Source: Chondrosia reniformis (lineage: Eukaryota > Porifera > Demospongiae > Chondrillida > Chondrillidae). From it: a stretch of 64,000 nt of DNA. Below, in pieces: positions 48,491 through 60,316 of this stretch. The notes under the pieces are model-generated. The model was given only the letters and a program-made list of their open reading frames with translations, searched no databases and had not been told where the DNA came from. The stretch spans positions 2,412,501-2,476,500 of the forward strand of contig OX359193.1 of assembly GCA_947172415.1 (NCBI GenBank), given 5' to 3'. A program made the translations under genes and the position numbers. Every line of letters starts with the position of its first letter. Positions within the stretch are counted from its first letter, which is position 1.

Positions 48491-49799
48491 CTGTTGCGAG
48501 CACTGCTATTAAACATCTTTATTAAAAATGTTTTGTTCAATAGCTACATATGTAACAGCTATTTAAGTAACTGTGTAAAAACTAAATGGACACTAATGGA
48601 TATAATGGAACCTTAAATTGAACTGTATGTAGATAGCATGCATGATTGCATTGTATAGCATCTAAAGACACCAGCAAATTGACTGTTGCAGTATGTGTAT
48701 ATTATAGAAAAGGCATATCATCTCTCCTATTGGAGAATTTGCTTTAATATGACTTTAATAGTATAATGAGTTGATTTACATATATCAAAAATCCATAATA
48801 TTTTTCTTCTACAAGTTACCATATTACATATGAGGGCATTTTGCATAATATAGCACTGGTATGTGTCACAGAAATATACCGAGTACAATTTCTATAGCAT
48901 AGAGTTACTTTCTTGTATAATAAAGTGGTTATCCTATATATACAGTGCAACTTACAAAATACCCCATATATGGTAATCTAATATAAACAATTATATGTAT
49001 ATATACTTGTGTATTATGCTTAGAAAATACATATATACATATACTGTATATGATTCAAGGATTCACAGAAGATCAAGATAAAAATAAAGCAAAAGACAAA
49101 GACTCGGATCACTGATGAAGGGTGGAATTCCCAGAAACGGCTGGCTGACCCAGTGGAGAAGAAGATGAAGGAAAAAGAAGGAAGAAAAGACTCCTGTATC
49201 TTCATCCAAAGCTCTCTTCAGGTTTAGTTCCCCTATAGGCTCTTTTACAGAATAGGCATAGCATGTAGTAATATGGTATCTTAGACGTTTCATATGTAGG
49301 TATCATAATGCATGCACTAGGTTAATTCCGCATATTGTGCATTATATATAATATGTAGATACATAAGCATGTAGTGTTAACTGCAAATTTATACAAACAT
49401 TTTGAACAAAAAGTAAAGAGTTATGCCTTGCTGATTGAGTGCTTATTTGCATGAACAAATTATTCATACGCATAATTTGTTTGATCTATTCTTCTATAAT
49501 CATATGCAAGCATACAGTAATTAATTAACATATAAATGACCTCATTGACAAATTAATATGATGAAAAAATACAAAAAATTCTTTAAATGTATATACTTTC
49601 AAACAGATCATATATGCATAACACTGGCGTATAAATATATATATCAAACAGTGGAATATATCTTGGTTTTATAGCAAATGTATAACATATTATATAATTA
49701 ACCAAGTGAATAGTAATGTTTATATCTGAATGTTTCCTGATCACCTGCATGCACTACACAGAAAAAGCAAGTTCGGACTGGAGTTAAATTTTTACTTTG

Positions 49800-51140
49800 T
49801 TATTGTTCTTCTTCAAATTCCGACTCTTCATGAGAGAATGGGGTCTCATCTTCCTCGGTATTATCTTGACCACTTTCACATGGAACTCCAGCTTTCAAAA
49901 CATGAATATCCCAAAATGGAAAATCTTCAATTTGATTTACTGCATTCCCTGCTTTATTTGCCTTCTTGTTTAAGTTTTCAAAAGCTTCATTCCTTCTTTC
50001 TCTTTGTCTTTCTCTGAAGTTTCTCCATCTATCTTTGATACCCTTTGGAATGGGGAAATACATGTATTCATGGTATGTTATATGATCCCAATTTGTATGA
50101 CTGCAGCTGATACAGAAAGTATACTGGCTGCTTTAGATACAGAAGGTGTCATGTTTAGACCAACAAGAACACTTGTTACAAAAATATTTAACAGAGAAAG
50201 GGTTTCATTGTTTTCTATATTTCTTAGCCATTTTGCTATATTCCTACATTTCTTTCTAAAGCTTTTATCTTTGGTTGTACCAGCTTGACTTGTGCAATGA
50301 TTGGTGGTAATAATCATTTTGTGGAAGGGCCTTACTACATGTATTTCCAAGAAGAATAATCCAACCATGAAAATAAATACAAGCAATGCAAAGGTTTCTA
50401 TTGGTAATACAATGTGTAACATGAGAAAAATCACTCTAATTATCAATCTCATTCCAAACCAGAAGCCAAGTGGCCAGCGGTAAGCTCCGTGGAACACATC
50501 AAGAAAGTGGCTGAAACATAAGCTTCTAATGCACATTCTTCTGAGTAGGTCACCAAACAGTGTGACTACAGTAAATGGAATGAGGTAGAGAAGAGAGGTT
50601 ATCACTGCAACTAATCCCAAAGCCAAGTGCTTCCCTTGGAAGTACAGAAGGGTTGGTTGATAGAGCCATTGTGGTGAAGGGGTGCTAAAATCATGAGAGC
50701 AGACATTAGTGTATCTGAGAGCAGTGATGATTGCGCCTGTCAGACTAGTGTAAGTTAACATTATCAGTGTAGCTAATACAGGTACAGCTCTTTTAGCTAC
50801 AAAGTCAACCTTAAATATCCTGAAATTATACTTGTGTGCTCCAATGATGATGATAACCACAAGTGAGAAGAGGTAAATTGGAAATACAAACTGAAACATG
50901 ACTTTTGCAAACTCATCCATTCCATCATAAAAACAAGTTCCACTCGCACTTCCAAAATTTAGAATAGAAATTATGCTGTAAAATGGTTCACCAGCTTGTT
51001 CCTGCAGGTTGTCGTCATAAAGGTATATAATATTTGCATATAGACTGATTCCATTAATGGTCCCTTGTACTATTGTCAAGTTAAATAAGAAGAGAAGAGC
51101 AATGAGTAGCGGTCCAACAATAGCATATATAGAAGATAGA
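49800..51140 (-). pseudogene. Polytopic receptor: membrane bundle and cytoplasmic tail
   Basis: Frame 51079-50078 starts with LTIVQGTINGISLYANIIY and contains about seven hydrophobic spans (among them FPIYLFSLVVIIIIG, LATLIMLTYTSLTGA, VAVITSLLYLIPFTVV, VIFLMLHIVLPI, ALLVFIFMVGLFFLE and ILSVSAAVIQIGI). After another one-base shift near 50075, the tail (50063-49800) is basic (KDRWRNFRERQRERRNE) and then acidic (EESEFEEEQ). The GTxNGxxxYANI entry followed by multi-pass helices belongs to a receptor-like family I associate with sponge genomes and for which I know no described function. A frameshift near 51135 separates it from the Cys-rich ectodomain. Confidence 0.7.
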
Positions 51141-51977
51141 GATCAGGTACCAAGGTCCATGGCATTTTGTACACTTGAATCCTCTAAAGACAGAACTATA
51201 TCCTTGTGGACATTGGCTGCATAAGAAGCCTTGACGTAAATTCACACACTGATCATTTACTCCTTCAGTTAATTTTTGTAGAGTAGTACCTGATTCGGCA
51301 AGAAGTTGGTTGCAGAAGAAGAAAGGGCATTGATCTGAAAAATATAGCTTTCCTTCTAAGAATCCTAGCCAAAAGTGTTCTGTGGTTTGTTTGTAAAGGA
51401 CTTTGTCTTCCTTTGAGCTAATGATACAGCTAAATCCATTCAAACCTAAGAATGTATTACAAGTGCATGCTAATTTGTTTGAAATATTTCTTCTTTGTAA
51501 GCCAATAGGGCAATATTCAAATAAATGTATATTTGCTTTGTGGAAAATAGAAAAATCTTTGTTACTGTTTTCAACTGTAGCTAATGATATTTCAAGACTT
51601 TGATGTATTTGATAAGTGAGAACATTTTTACATTCTCTGTCAACTAACACAATTTGCTTGTTTTGTTGGTCAATGGAAGTAACAACTTCAACTTCTCTAT
51701 CCTTAATTATTGCACCTATATCACCTACAATTGCAACTAAAAATGTTAAATTTTGCCCTGCATACACTGTGAAATTTGTTTCATGGCGGCAAAACCACAG
51801 ACTTTTATTTAGCTTACTATCATCATTGCAAAAGCAAATTTGGTAGGGTGGAGACTTTATATCACCTTCTGTCCATTCATGCCTAGATGCAATAACAGAT
51901 GTTTTTATATGATTTTCATGAAATGTTTGGTTAACAACTGTCAGACCAGTTGATGTCTCCATTGTGCAATTTTGCAA
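51081..51977 (-). pseudogene. Polytopic receptor: Cys-rich juxtamembrane ectodomain
   Basis: Landmarks in order: YQICFCNDDSK, VYAGQNLTFLVAIVGDIG, FEYCPIGLQ, LACTCNTFLGLNGFSC, CPFFFCNQLL, DQCVNLRQGFLCSQCPQGYS, and FKCTKCHGPWY just before the first membrane span. The regularly spaced cysteine pairs (CPxxFC, LCxxCPxGYS, CTKC) look EGF-like and mark this family's segment between stalk and membrane. It continues in another frame into the membrane bundle at ~51135. Confidence 0.7.
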
Positions 51978-52086
51978 ATGGCCATTAAAAACTTTGAAAG
52001 AACTTTTTCAAGGAAGCCAGTTATATGAATTGTTGGTATGCCTTCATATATTTCTTGTTCACTCCATAATTTTCCACCTTTCTTTA

Positions 52087-53161
52087 CTAATTGATAGAAG
52101 CAAAGACCATTGCATTCTTATGGTAAATAATACAATTAGTATAATGATTATAATAATATATTTGACTATCTTCATTGTAATTTGGGATAGATGACCATTG
52201 GAATCCCATAGGATCAACCAAAATGCCACCTTCTGTTGATTGACCTGCATGTACTACAACAACAGAAGAGTCATCTAATAGAATCCTTGAATTGAATGTC
52301 ATTTTAATTCCAATAAAACTGCCTATATGACCAGCTGCTGCAAAGTGTTCAATTCTGTTAGTACCGTGCAAATGAACAATACTTTCTTCCAAAAGCAGTC
52401 CAATGCCATCTCCAGTGAAAACAGATACATTATGCATATCAATAAAGAACTGCTGGAAATTCTTAATTGTTATTATTTTGGGGTTGAGGCCAATAGTAGT
52501 ATCAAAATTTGTGAAACATTTTTTTATGTTAAAGGTACAATTGGTCAAGATTATTTTAGGCTTTCTTAAGTTTTTAATTGTAGGCCAACTATACCATTTA
52601 GGTGAAATGTATCTGGCAGCTGCAGAGAAATATGTTAAAAATTGGCAACTCCTGGTGTGCCTTATTTCTGTGTTTTGAATGGTAATCCTTGCAAGCATGG
52701 AAATGTTTTCATTCCTAAAAAAACTCAGAATTTTTAACCTTACTGTAATCATATGTTATTGATATAGGCATGTTTATGGTACAATTATCAATTAGCATTA
52801 TCACAAGTGGGTTTGTGGTTTGCTCTAAGCTGGTAATATTAGTTGAAATGTCAACTCTGATGGCATCAGCACCTGATATTGGTTTATTTAATATGAAGTC
52901 ATTATAGGCAAATGTGGAATTTACAATCTTCACATTAGCAAGCCCAAACTGGTTGATTTGCATAAAGAACATGGGCCAGTAACCATAAAAACAACAACGG
53001 TCAATTGAGATTTCCACAGAATCATAAGTCTTACGGGCCCGGGTACGATGATGATCTAATTTAATGCCCCTTGTATTCCAAAAATCGGTCTGTTGAATAT
53101 TTATTGACAGGAATTTGGATTTAATTCTTCTATTGAACTCTTCAAATATAAACTTTATCAT
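52087..53161 (-). pseudogene. Polytopic receptor: beta-helix-like stalk
   Basis: Two frames (53161-52715 and 52752-52087) join at a run of seven T on the minus strand, where six would keep the frame. The translation has recurring short strands ending in Asn/Cys (IVNSTFAYND, LIDNCTINM, TIQNTEIRH, LTNCTFNI), the pattern of a right-handed parallel beta-helix. The upstream part (53162-53340) continues with ITIQNTEI-like repeats, but with one in-frame TGA and a further shift. Such stalks usually mediate adhesion or ligand binding. Confidence 0.65.
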
Positions 53162-53545
53162 GAATTCTCCAGAAAATGTTGTCTCTTGTATGTTAATAGT
53201 TCCAGTGACAAGGCATATAAAATTGGCAGCAGAAGCTGTAAATCACTTTACATTTTTTATTATTAGATTATGCACATGCTGAAACTTTAAATATATTTCA
53301 GTTGTGAGCCTATAATCATCTCCGAAAGTATATATAAATTTTCAAATATTCGATTGTAATATTTTTTTGAAAAATTGATCTCCAGGGGAGAGTGAATTTG
53401 TTCAAAATAGATGCTAGTACTCTTTAAGTAATGATCTCTTTTAATTTTGACATTCTGTGCTCTTTTAGTTGCAATATCTCTCTCTGCTATGAAATGCTCA
53501 CCTTCAAGAAAAAAACATGTTACATCAGATGTTGAGAATATACTG

Positions 53546-53696
53546 CTATTCTTTCATCAATGGTATCACAGGGTGTCCTATTCTGACAACTCGTTTGATA
53601 ATTGGGAGTCACCCAGAAGGTATAACCTAGTGACTCATTGGAAGTATAGCAACATACAGCAAGCAATACCAATAGCAAGGTTGTGGTTTTATACAT
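53546..53696 (-). pseudogene. Polytopic receptor: start codon and signal peptide
   Basis: ATG at 53696 opens MYKTTTLLLVLLAVCCYTS, a clear signal peptide, followed by a mature start with FWVTPN and C...C spacing (CQNRTPCDTID). A frameshift near 53545 moves the frame to CFFLEGEHFIAERD, which leads towards the stalk. This makes the whole gene ~3.9 kb, apparently without introns. The region from 53697 to 53792 holds no other gene. Confidence 0.6.
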
Positions 53697-53792
53697 GATC
53701 TTAGTTGTTCCTTTGACTGGCTCTTTCTAAGTTTCACTGCTCTTTTATAGTAATTTCCCTATTATGTTAGGCACCTTTTATACATTTACATT

Positions 53793-53912
53793 GATTGACA
53801 ACCTGACTTGGCTTCGCCTGACTATTAGTCACTCCATACAAATTGACAACCTGACTTGGCTTCGACCGACTATTAGTCACTCCATATACAAATTGACAAC
53901 CCGATCATTACC
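53793..53912. repeat. 48-bp tandem repeat, ~2.4 copies, in the receptor upstream region
   Basis: ATTGACAACCTGACTTGGCT starts at 53793 and 53841, with a shortened copy at ~53891. It lies 100-200 bp upstream of the receptor start codon and could carry regulatory sites. Confidence 0.75.
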
Positions 53913-54394
53913 GAATCTAGTCGGCCTCTAAACAAGTTTATCGAATAAAGCTAAATGACTATTTAGATGACTACAGAAGAGAACCTTTTCGGTTCCAGTT
54001 ATTAATTCGGGATAAAACTTGAGAGTGACCCCAATTTTTCGATGTTCTTATATCTTAAAAACGTGACTAAAACTCGGAAACCATTGCAAATATTAAACTG
54101 ATGAATGTGAATCTCTTAAGACATGAAAGTGGCTTCATTTCAAATCATGGTTGATTAAACTATCTTGAGATACATTTGCCGCTTCTTGATATCCCCTTGC
54201 GCGCCACTGTGTTCTTGCCTACTATAAGGGGCAGCATGGTGAACGAAATATACGGCGAGAATTCCGATATGATACAGTATAGAGCAGATAGTACTGTATA
54301 TTGCTGCTAGGCCGTATCATACGGGATATGCCTAATAGCGGCGATTCAGAAGTGATAATTGGTGTCCTTGTGATCAAATGATTGCAATTCCAGT

Positions 54395-54445
54395 TTTCAC
54401 GCAAATTTCAGGGCAACCTCAGCAAGGAACCCTGAATGCGTGAAA
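54395..54445. repeat. Hairpin with ~16-bp stem
   Basis: TTTCACGCAAATTTCAGGG (54395-54413) pairs with CCCTGAATGCGTGAAA (54430-54445), with a three-base bulge. It is isolated in a gene-free stretch (53913-54722). Confidence 0.6.
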
Positions 54446-54722
54446 TGTCACCTGAGTGTTCAAACGCTCCAGGGTTACTCTTCCATACAGAGTGAAGACT
54501 TAATTCCAGACAATGAACTGCCTTTCTGTCCTAAATTCGTCAGACTTTTTGACTAAATGATCAAAAATCTATGAGTTAGGATTTAAGGTAAATTTTTGAT
54601 TGCCTAGTAACGGGGATGTTTTCGATGACATGCCTGTGCTATCTCAAAAAAGCAAGGGTTGCTTAAGGGTTCTTGAGTGGAAAGAGCTTCAAATCAGTGA
54701 AATGGTACCGGTACTGTCACGT

Positions 54723-57700
54723 GCCGAGAGCTGGGAATCCTGATATGCCGAAGGATTCCAAAGCAGCCGAGCCGAGACCAAAGTTGTAGCTCCAAAGGAG
54801 GCCGTCCTCCTACCTTGAGCCGAGAGCTGGGAATCCTGAAGGATTCCAAAGCAGCCGAGCCGAGACCAAAGTTGTAGATCCAAAGGAGGCCGTCCTCCTA
54901 CCTTGAGCCGAGAGCTGGGTATCCTGAAGGATTCCAAAGAAGCCGAGCCGAGACCAAAGTTGTAGCTTTAAAGGAGGTCGTCCTCCTACCTTGAGCCGAG
55001 AGCTGGGAATCCTTAAGGATTCCAAAGCAGCCGAGCCGAGACCAAAGTTGTAGCTCCAAAGGAGGCCATCCTCCTACCTTGAGCCGAGAGCTGGGAATCC
55101 TGAAGGATTCCAAAGCAGTCAAGCCGAGACTAAAGTTGTAGCTCCAAAGGAGGTCGTCCTCCTACCAGCCGAGAGCTGGGAATGAGCTAGGAATCCTAAT
55201 ATGCCGAAGGATTCCAGAGCAGCCGAGCCGAGACCAAAGTTGTAGTTCCAAAGGAGGTTGTCCTCCTACCTTGAGCCGAGAGCTGGGAATCCTGAAGGAT
55301 TCCAAAGCAGCCGAGCCGAGACTAAAATTGTAGCTCCAAAGGAGGTCGTCCTTCTACCAGTCGAGAGCTGGGAATGAGCTAGGAATCCTAATATGCCGAA
55401 GGATTCCAGAGCAGTCAAGCCGAGACTAAAATTTTGTAGCTCCAAAGGAGGTCGTCCTTCTACCAGTCGAGAGCTGGGAATGAGCTAGGAATCCTAATAT
55501 GCCGAAGGATTCCAGAGCAGCCGAGCCGAGACAAAGTTGTAGCTCCAAAGGAGGTTGTCCTCCTCCCAGCTGAGAGCTGGGAATGAGCTAGGAATCCTAA
55601 TATGCCAAAGGATTCCAGAGCAGCCGAGCCGAGACCAAAGTTGTAGTTCCAAAGGAGGCTGTCCTCCTACCTTGAGCCGAGAGCTGGGAATCCTGAAGGA
55701 TTCCAAAGCAGCCGAGCCGAGACCAAAGTTGTAGATCCAAAGGAGGTCGTCCTCCTACTTTGAGCCGAGAGCTGGGAATCCTTAATGATTCCAAAGCAGC
55801 CGAGCCGAGACTAAAGTTGTAGCTCCAAAGGAGGTCGTCCTCCTACCAGCCGAGAGCTGGGAATCCTGAAGGATTCCAAAGCAGCCGAGCCGAGACCAAA
55901 GTTGTAGATCCAAAGGAGGTCGTCCTCCTACTTTGAGCCGAGAACTGGGAATCCTGATATGCCGAAGGATTCCAAAGCAGCCGAGCCGAGACCAAAGTTG
56001 TAGCTCCAAAGGAGGCCGTCCTCCTACCTTGAGCCGAGAGCTGGGAATCCTGAAGGATTCCAAAGCAGCCGAGCCGAGACCAAAGTTGTAGATCCAAAGG
56101 AGGTCGTCCTGCTACTTTGAGCCGAGAGCTGGGAATCCTGATATGCCGAAGGATTCCAAAGCAGCCGAGCCGAGACCAAAGTTGTAGCTCCAAAGGAGGC
56201 CGTCCTCCTACCTTGAGCCGAGAGCTGGGAATCCTGAAGGATTCCAAAGCAGTCGAGCCGAGACTAAAGTTGTAGCTCCAAAGGAAGTCGTCCTCCTACC
56301 AGCTGAGAGCTGGGAATGAGCTAGGAATCCTAATATGCCGAAGGATTCCAGAGCAGCCGAGCCGAGACCAAAGTTGTAGATCCAAAGGAGGTCGTCCTCC
56401 TACTTTGAGCCGAGAGCTGGGAATCCTGATATGCCGAAGGATTCCTAAGCAGCCGAGCCGAGACCAAAGTTGTAGCTCCAAAGGAGGCCGTCCTCCTACC
56501 TTGAGCCGAGAGCTGGGAATCCTGAAGGATTCCAAAGCAGTCAAGCCGAGACTAAAGTTGTAGCTCCAAAGGAAGTCGTCCTCCTACCAGCTGAGAGCTG
56601 GGAATGAGCTAGGAATCCTAATATGCCGAAGGATTCCAGAGCAGCCGAGCCGAGACCAAAGTTGTAGTTCCAAAGGAGGTCGTCCTCCTACCTTGAGCCG
56701 AGAGCTGGGAATCCTTAATGATTCCAAAGCAGCCGAGCCGAGACTAAAGTTGTAGCTCCAAAGGAGGTCGTCCTCCTACCAGCCGAGAGCTGGGAATGAG
56801 CTAGGAATCCTAATATGCCGAAGGATTCCAGAGCAGCCGAGCCGAGACCAAAGTTGTAGCTCCAAAGGAGATTGTCCTCCTCCCAGCTGAGAGCTGGGAA
56901 TGAGCTAGGAATCCTAATATGCCGAAGGATTCCAGAGCAGCCGAGCCGAGACCAGAGTTGTAGTTCCAAAGGAGGTTGTCCTCCTACCTTGAGCCGAGAG
57001 CTGGGAATCCTGAAGGATTCCACAGCAGCTGAGCTGAGACCAGTTGTAGCTCCAAAGGAGGCCGTCCTCCTACCTTGAGTCGAGAGCTGGGAATCCTGAA
57101 GGATTCCAAAGCAGCCGAGCCGAGACCAAAGTTGGAGATCCAAAGGAGGTCATCCTCTTACTTTAAGCCGAGAGCTGGGAATTTATATGCCGAAGGATTC
57201 CAAAGCAGCCGAGGCGAGACCAAAGTTGTAGCTCCAAAGGAGGCCGTCCTCCTACCTTGAGTCGAGAGCTGGGAATCCTGAAGGATTCCAAAGCAGCCGA
57301 GCCGAGACCAAAGTTGTAGATCCAAAGGAGGTCGTCCTCTTACCTTGAGCCGAGAGCTGGGAATCCTGATATGTCGAAGGATTCCAAAGCAGCCGAGACG
57401 AGACCAAAGTTGTAGCTCCAAAGGAGGCCGTCCTCCTACCTTGAGCCGAGAGCTGGGAATCCTGAAGGATTCCAAAGCAGCCGAGCCGAGACCAAAGTTG
57501 TAGATCCAAAGGAGGTCGTCCTCCTACTTTGAGCCGAGAAGAAGGATTCCAAAGCAGCCGAGCCGAGACCAAAGTTGTAGCTCCAAAGGAGGCCGTCCTC
57601 CTACCTTGAGCCGAGAGCTGGGAATCCTGAAGGATTCCAAAGTAGCCGAGCCGAGACCAAAGTTGTAGCTCCAAAGGAGGCCGTCCTCCTACCTTGAGCC

Positions 57701-58092
57701 GAGAGCTGGGAATCCTGATATGCCGAAGGATTCCAAAGCAGCCGAGCCAAGACCAAAGTTGTAGCTCCAAAGGAGGCCGTCCTCCTACCTTGAGCCGAGA
57801 GCTGGGAATCCTGAAGGATTCCAAAGCAGCCGAGCCGAGACCAAAGTTGTAGCTCCATAGGAGGTCGTCCCCCTACCTAGACCCGAGAGCTGGGAATGAG
57901 CTGGGAATCCAGATATGCCAAAGGATTCCAGAGCAGCCTAAAAGGCCAAAGTTGTACCTTAGGAGGTCGTCCTCCTACCTTTAGCCGAGAGATGGGAATC
58001 CTGAAGGATTCCAAAGCAGCTGAGCCAAGAAAAAGTTGTAGCTACAAAGGAGGTCGTCCTCCTACCTTGAACTGAGAGCTGGGAATCCATTA
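54723..58092. repeat. Minisatellite array, 88-bp basic unit, ~36-38 copies
   Basis: The basic unit contains GAGCCGAGACCAAAGTTGTA, CCAAAGGAGG, CGTCCTCCTACCTTGAGCCG and AGAGCTGGGAATCC. Variants insert ATATGCCG or GAATGAGCTAGGAATCCTAAT. Each unit has two perfect short inverted repeats: GGAATCC-TGAA-GGATTCC and AGGAGG-(CCGT or TCGT)-CCTCCT. Since 88 is not a multiple of three, minus-strand frames rotate from unit to unit, and two of three are open. This explains the chain of 65-190-codon ORFs, so I do not call them genes. Variant units occur in mixed order, which points to conversion or unequal exchange. Confidence 0.9.
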
Positions 58093-58974
58093 AAGTTACA
58101 GTTGATTTTTCATCTCGTAACTTGACAAAATTTTGAGATACATATTACCGTAAAGGTCGCCATTTTATTTGTCACGATATGGAAACGATTTTGTAACGTC
58201 GGTAATACTCCCGTACTTCTAGGGCAAATTACATGTCCCTGAATATTGATCATATCGATTTGAATTGATTTTATGATCAATAACCAAAAAATTGACAGAA
58301 AAGATTTTTCTTGTGAGACACCTACCGGAAGCCTATAGAGTCATTTAAGTGATCTGTGACTTGGAAAGGGTTAAATTATCCGTTTTTTGAGACGCCCTTG
58401 GTTTGCATGATGCCTTAAATGATTTCTCTTGGTATGCCTCACCCTCTTGCAATTGTTAGATTCTTGTTCCAATAATTTATTATTGTAGGATCTAGGTGTA
58501 TGCCGGCACCCCTCTTTGTTTTTAGTGATGTTGTGGCCTATAGTATATATATAAGTTTCTGCCCCGATGCCTGGGGTTCCTGTTTTTAAATTTATATTTT
58601 TTGTATTTTTTTTATTTAAGATAATTATTAAGTATACACCTCATGAAAAATATTAATGGAAGCACTGATGAATAAAGTATATCAATGTAAATTGTATGTA
58701 CATATGTGTAGATATATATTTAGTAATAATAGTGAACATTAAATGTTTTCCGAACCAAACTATATACACTACATATATAATATTGTATGTGTTTATAAAG
58801 TACTTACATATAATTGTATAATAAAGTACATATCTTACATGTATGTACAATTAAGTGTAAATCACATGTGAACTTGTGAAATTATTTATGATATTGATGG
58901 AGGTATATATATATACAGCAAGATAGAAGAGAAACTTGACGATGAAATGATAGCAATATATATAATTTATAGGT
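58093..58974. other. Gene-free AT-rich interval
   Basis: No ORF or repeat of note apart from short TATA tracts. It forms the upstream flank of the LINE insertion. Confidence 0.5.
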
Positions 58975-58986
58975 GCATGAAGTCAT
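58975..58986. repeat. Target-site duplication (left) of the LINE
   Basis: GCATGAAGTCAT, repeated exactly at 63323-63334. Confidence 0.85.
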
Positions 58987-59108
58987 GTCGTGGGAATTGG
59001 AGGCTGTGGTTCCGAGCTGACAAGAGGATGGGTATTGTACAGTTCAACCCCCTGACGGAGCAGGGTGCTTAGCCCTTCATGTGGCATCCTGCGACTAAAT
59101 CAGCCTCC
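58987..59108 (+). ncRNA. 5'-terminal pseudoknot of the LINE RNA (candidate self-cleaving ribozyme)
   Basis: GTCGTGGG at 58987-58994 begins on the first inserted base and pairs with CCTGCGAC at 59088-59095 (8 bp, two G-T). GGAGGCTG at 58999-59006 pairs perfectly with CAGCCTCC at 59101-59108. The order 1-2-1'-2' is a pseudoknot. R2-type elements use an HDV-like ribozyme whose first helix begins exactly at the RNA 5' end. A separate perfect hairpin (CTGCCAG/CTGGCAG, 59109-59140) follows. I do not see a P4 helix or the catalytic cytosine between 1' and 2', so ribozyme activity is only a suggestion. Confidence 0.45.
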
Positions 59109-59302
59109 CTGCCAGTATGGGCTAACCCCCCGTCTGGCAGCTTCACTGGGTTACGTTAAGTCACGAGAATGAAAATTTTCAAGACAGGCCGTGGCCTAGG
59201 TTCACCAGTGGTGAAGAAAACCCTGGGTCAACCAGAATAGGTGATTCCACTGGTGCCTCACAGGTAGATGTACCTGAATGTAATAGCCTTTCTTCGGTCC
59301 CC

Positions 59303-60205
59303 GTGACGGGCCAACCAGCCCTCTGGACCGAGGAAATGGTTAGGGCACTAATTGATTGCTATGAGCGATTTGAACCCAAAAGAGGTGGCTATCAGAAGCG
59401 TTTAGAGCGGGAATGGCTGAGCAAATACCCACATTTGCCTCAGACCGGTCGAACCCTTGCCTTCCAAGCCAAAAGGAACTTGGTAGGAGACGGAGTACTG
59501 CAAGTAACTGGTAGCCGAGATTTAGATTTGGTTAATGATGCACCGCAAGGTGCCTCTAGAAGGAGAAGGATCCAAGGGGTGATCTGGAACCTTAAGCTTC
59601 AGAGGGATAATATCCTCATGGAGCTCTACCAAGAAAGTAAGCCCATGGAAAAGGGGTATGCCGAGCGGTTGTACCAGGCTTGGAATGCTAAAATGCCAGA
59701 CCATAAAACCACAAAGGTAGCGCTAACTACAAGAGTTAGTAGAATCCGAAGAGGTCAAGGTCTCTCGAGACTAAACCTTGTGGAACCTGACTCTCGTAGT
59801 GTAGCCAACCTAACTGAGACTGTGGAGGAAGGTGTGAGAGCCCAGGGACAGGAAGAGCCTCACCAGGTTCAGGCTGGGACTGGACAAAATGGTGAGATGT
59901 TTACAGGCCCTATTGAAACTCCCACACATGATCATCCCAGTCCCAGGACAAGTGGCAATGATCATCTGATGCAACTTTTAGGCAAAGCAAAAGATGCCTG
60001 TCTCCGAAAGAAACCTGGAGATTTTGCTGATAGAAAACCCTGTGGGGCGGTGCAGTTCAACCATGTTGATACGGCACTGCTTCAGGAGGCAAATGATTGG
60101 GTGGAGAAAGAGTGGCAGGAAGGCCCTAGGTCGGCCTGGCACCTGAACTGCCTAGTCTACTCTGTTGCTATGGCTGTGAGGGGAAAAACAACCAACGAAT
60201 CGTAG
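59303..60205 (+). CDS. LINE N-terminal region with two Myb/SANT-like DNA-binding domains
   Basis: LWTEEMVRALIDCYERFEP...W...YP......LAFQAKRN near the start and a second copy-like segment (ILMELYQESKPMEKGY...YQAWNAKMPDHKTTKVALTTRVSRIR) resemble tandem Myb/SANT helices that bind target DNA before integration. The frame is open upstream from a TAA near 59124 to this point without an ATG, so initiation may be non-AUG or internal, as reported for R2-type elements. A TAG at 60203 ends it before the RT. The rest is a low-complexity linker. Confidence 0.6.
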   Translation: MTGQPALWTEEMVRALIDCYERFEPKRGGYQKRLEREWLSKYPHLPQTGRTLAFQAKRNLVGDGVLQVTGSRDLDLVNDAPQGASRRRRIQGVIWNLKLQRDNILMELYQESKPMEKGYAERLYQAWNAKMPDHKTTKVALTTRVSRIRRGQGLSRLNLVEPDSRSVANLTETVEEGVRAQGQEEPHQVQAGTGQNGEMFTGPIETPTHDHPSPRTSGNDHLMQLLGKAKDACLRKKPGDFADRKPCGAVQFNHVDTALLQEANDWVEKEWQEGPRSAWHLNCLVYSVAMAVRGKTTNES

Positions 60206-60316
60206 CCATGCAACCAGGGAAGGAAATCAGACAATCAAAAGAGTAGTAAGAGACAGGGAGGTCACATAAGTGACAGGAAGGCCAAAGGCCTTAGGTTTAG
60301 AAGACTGCTTGCCTGG

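Noticed and set aside
54689..57858. Secreted or structural repeat protein from the 65-190-codon minus-strand ORFs
   Set aside because: The unit is 88 bp, so the frame rotates and each frame encodes a different peptide. No start context or splice signals stand out.
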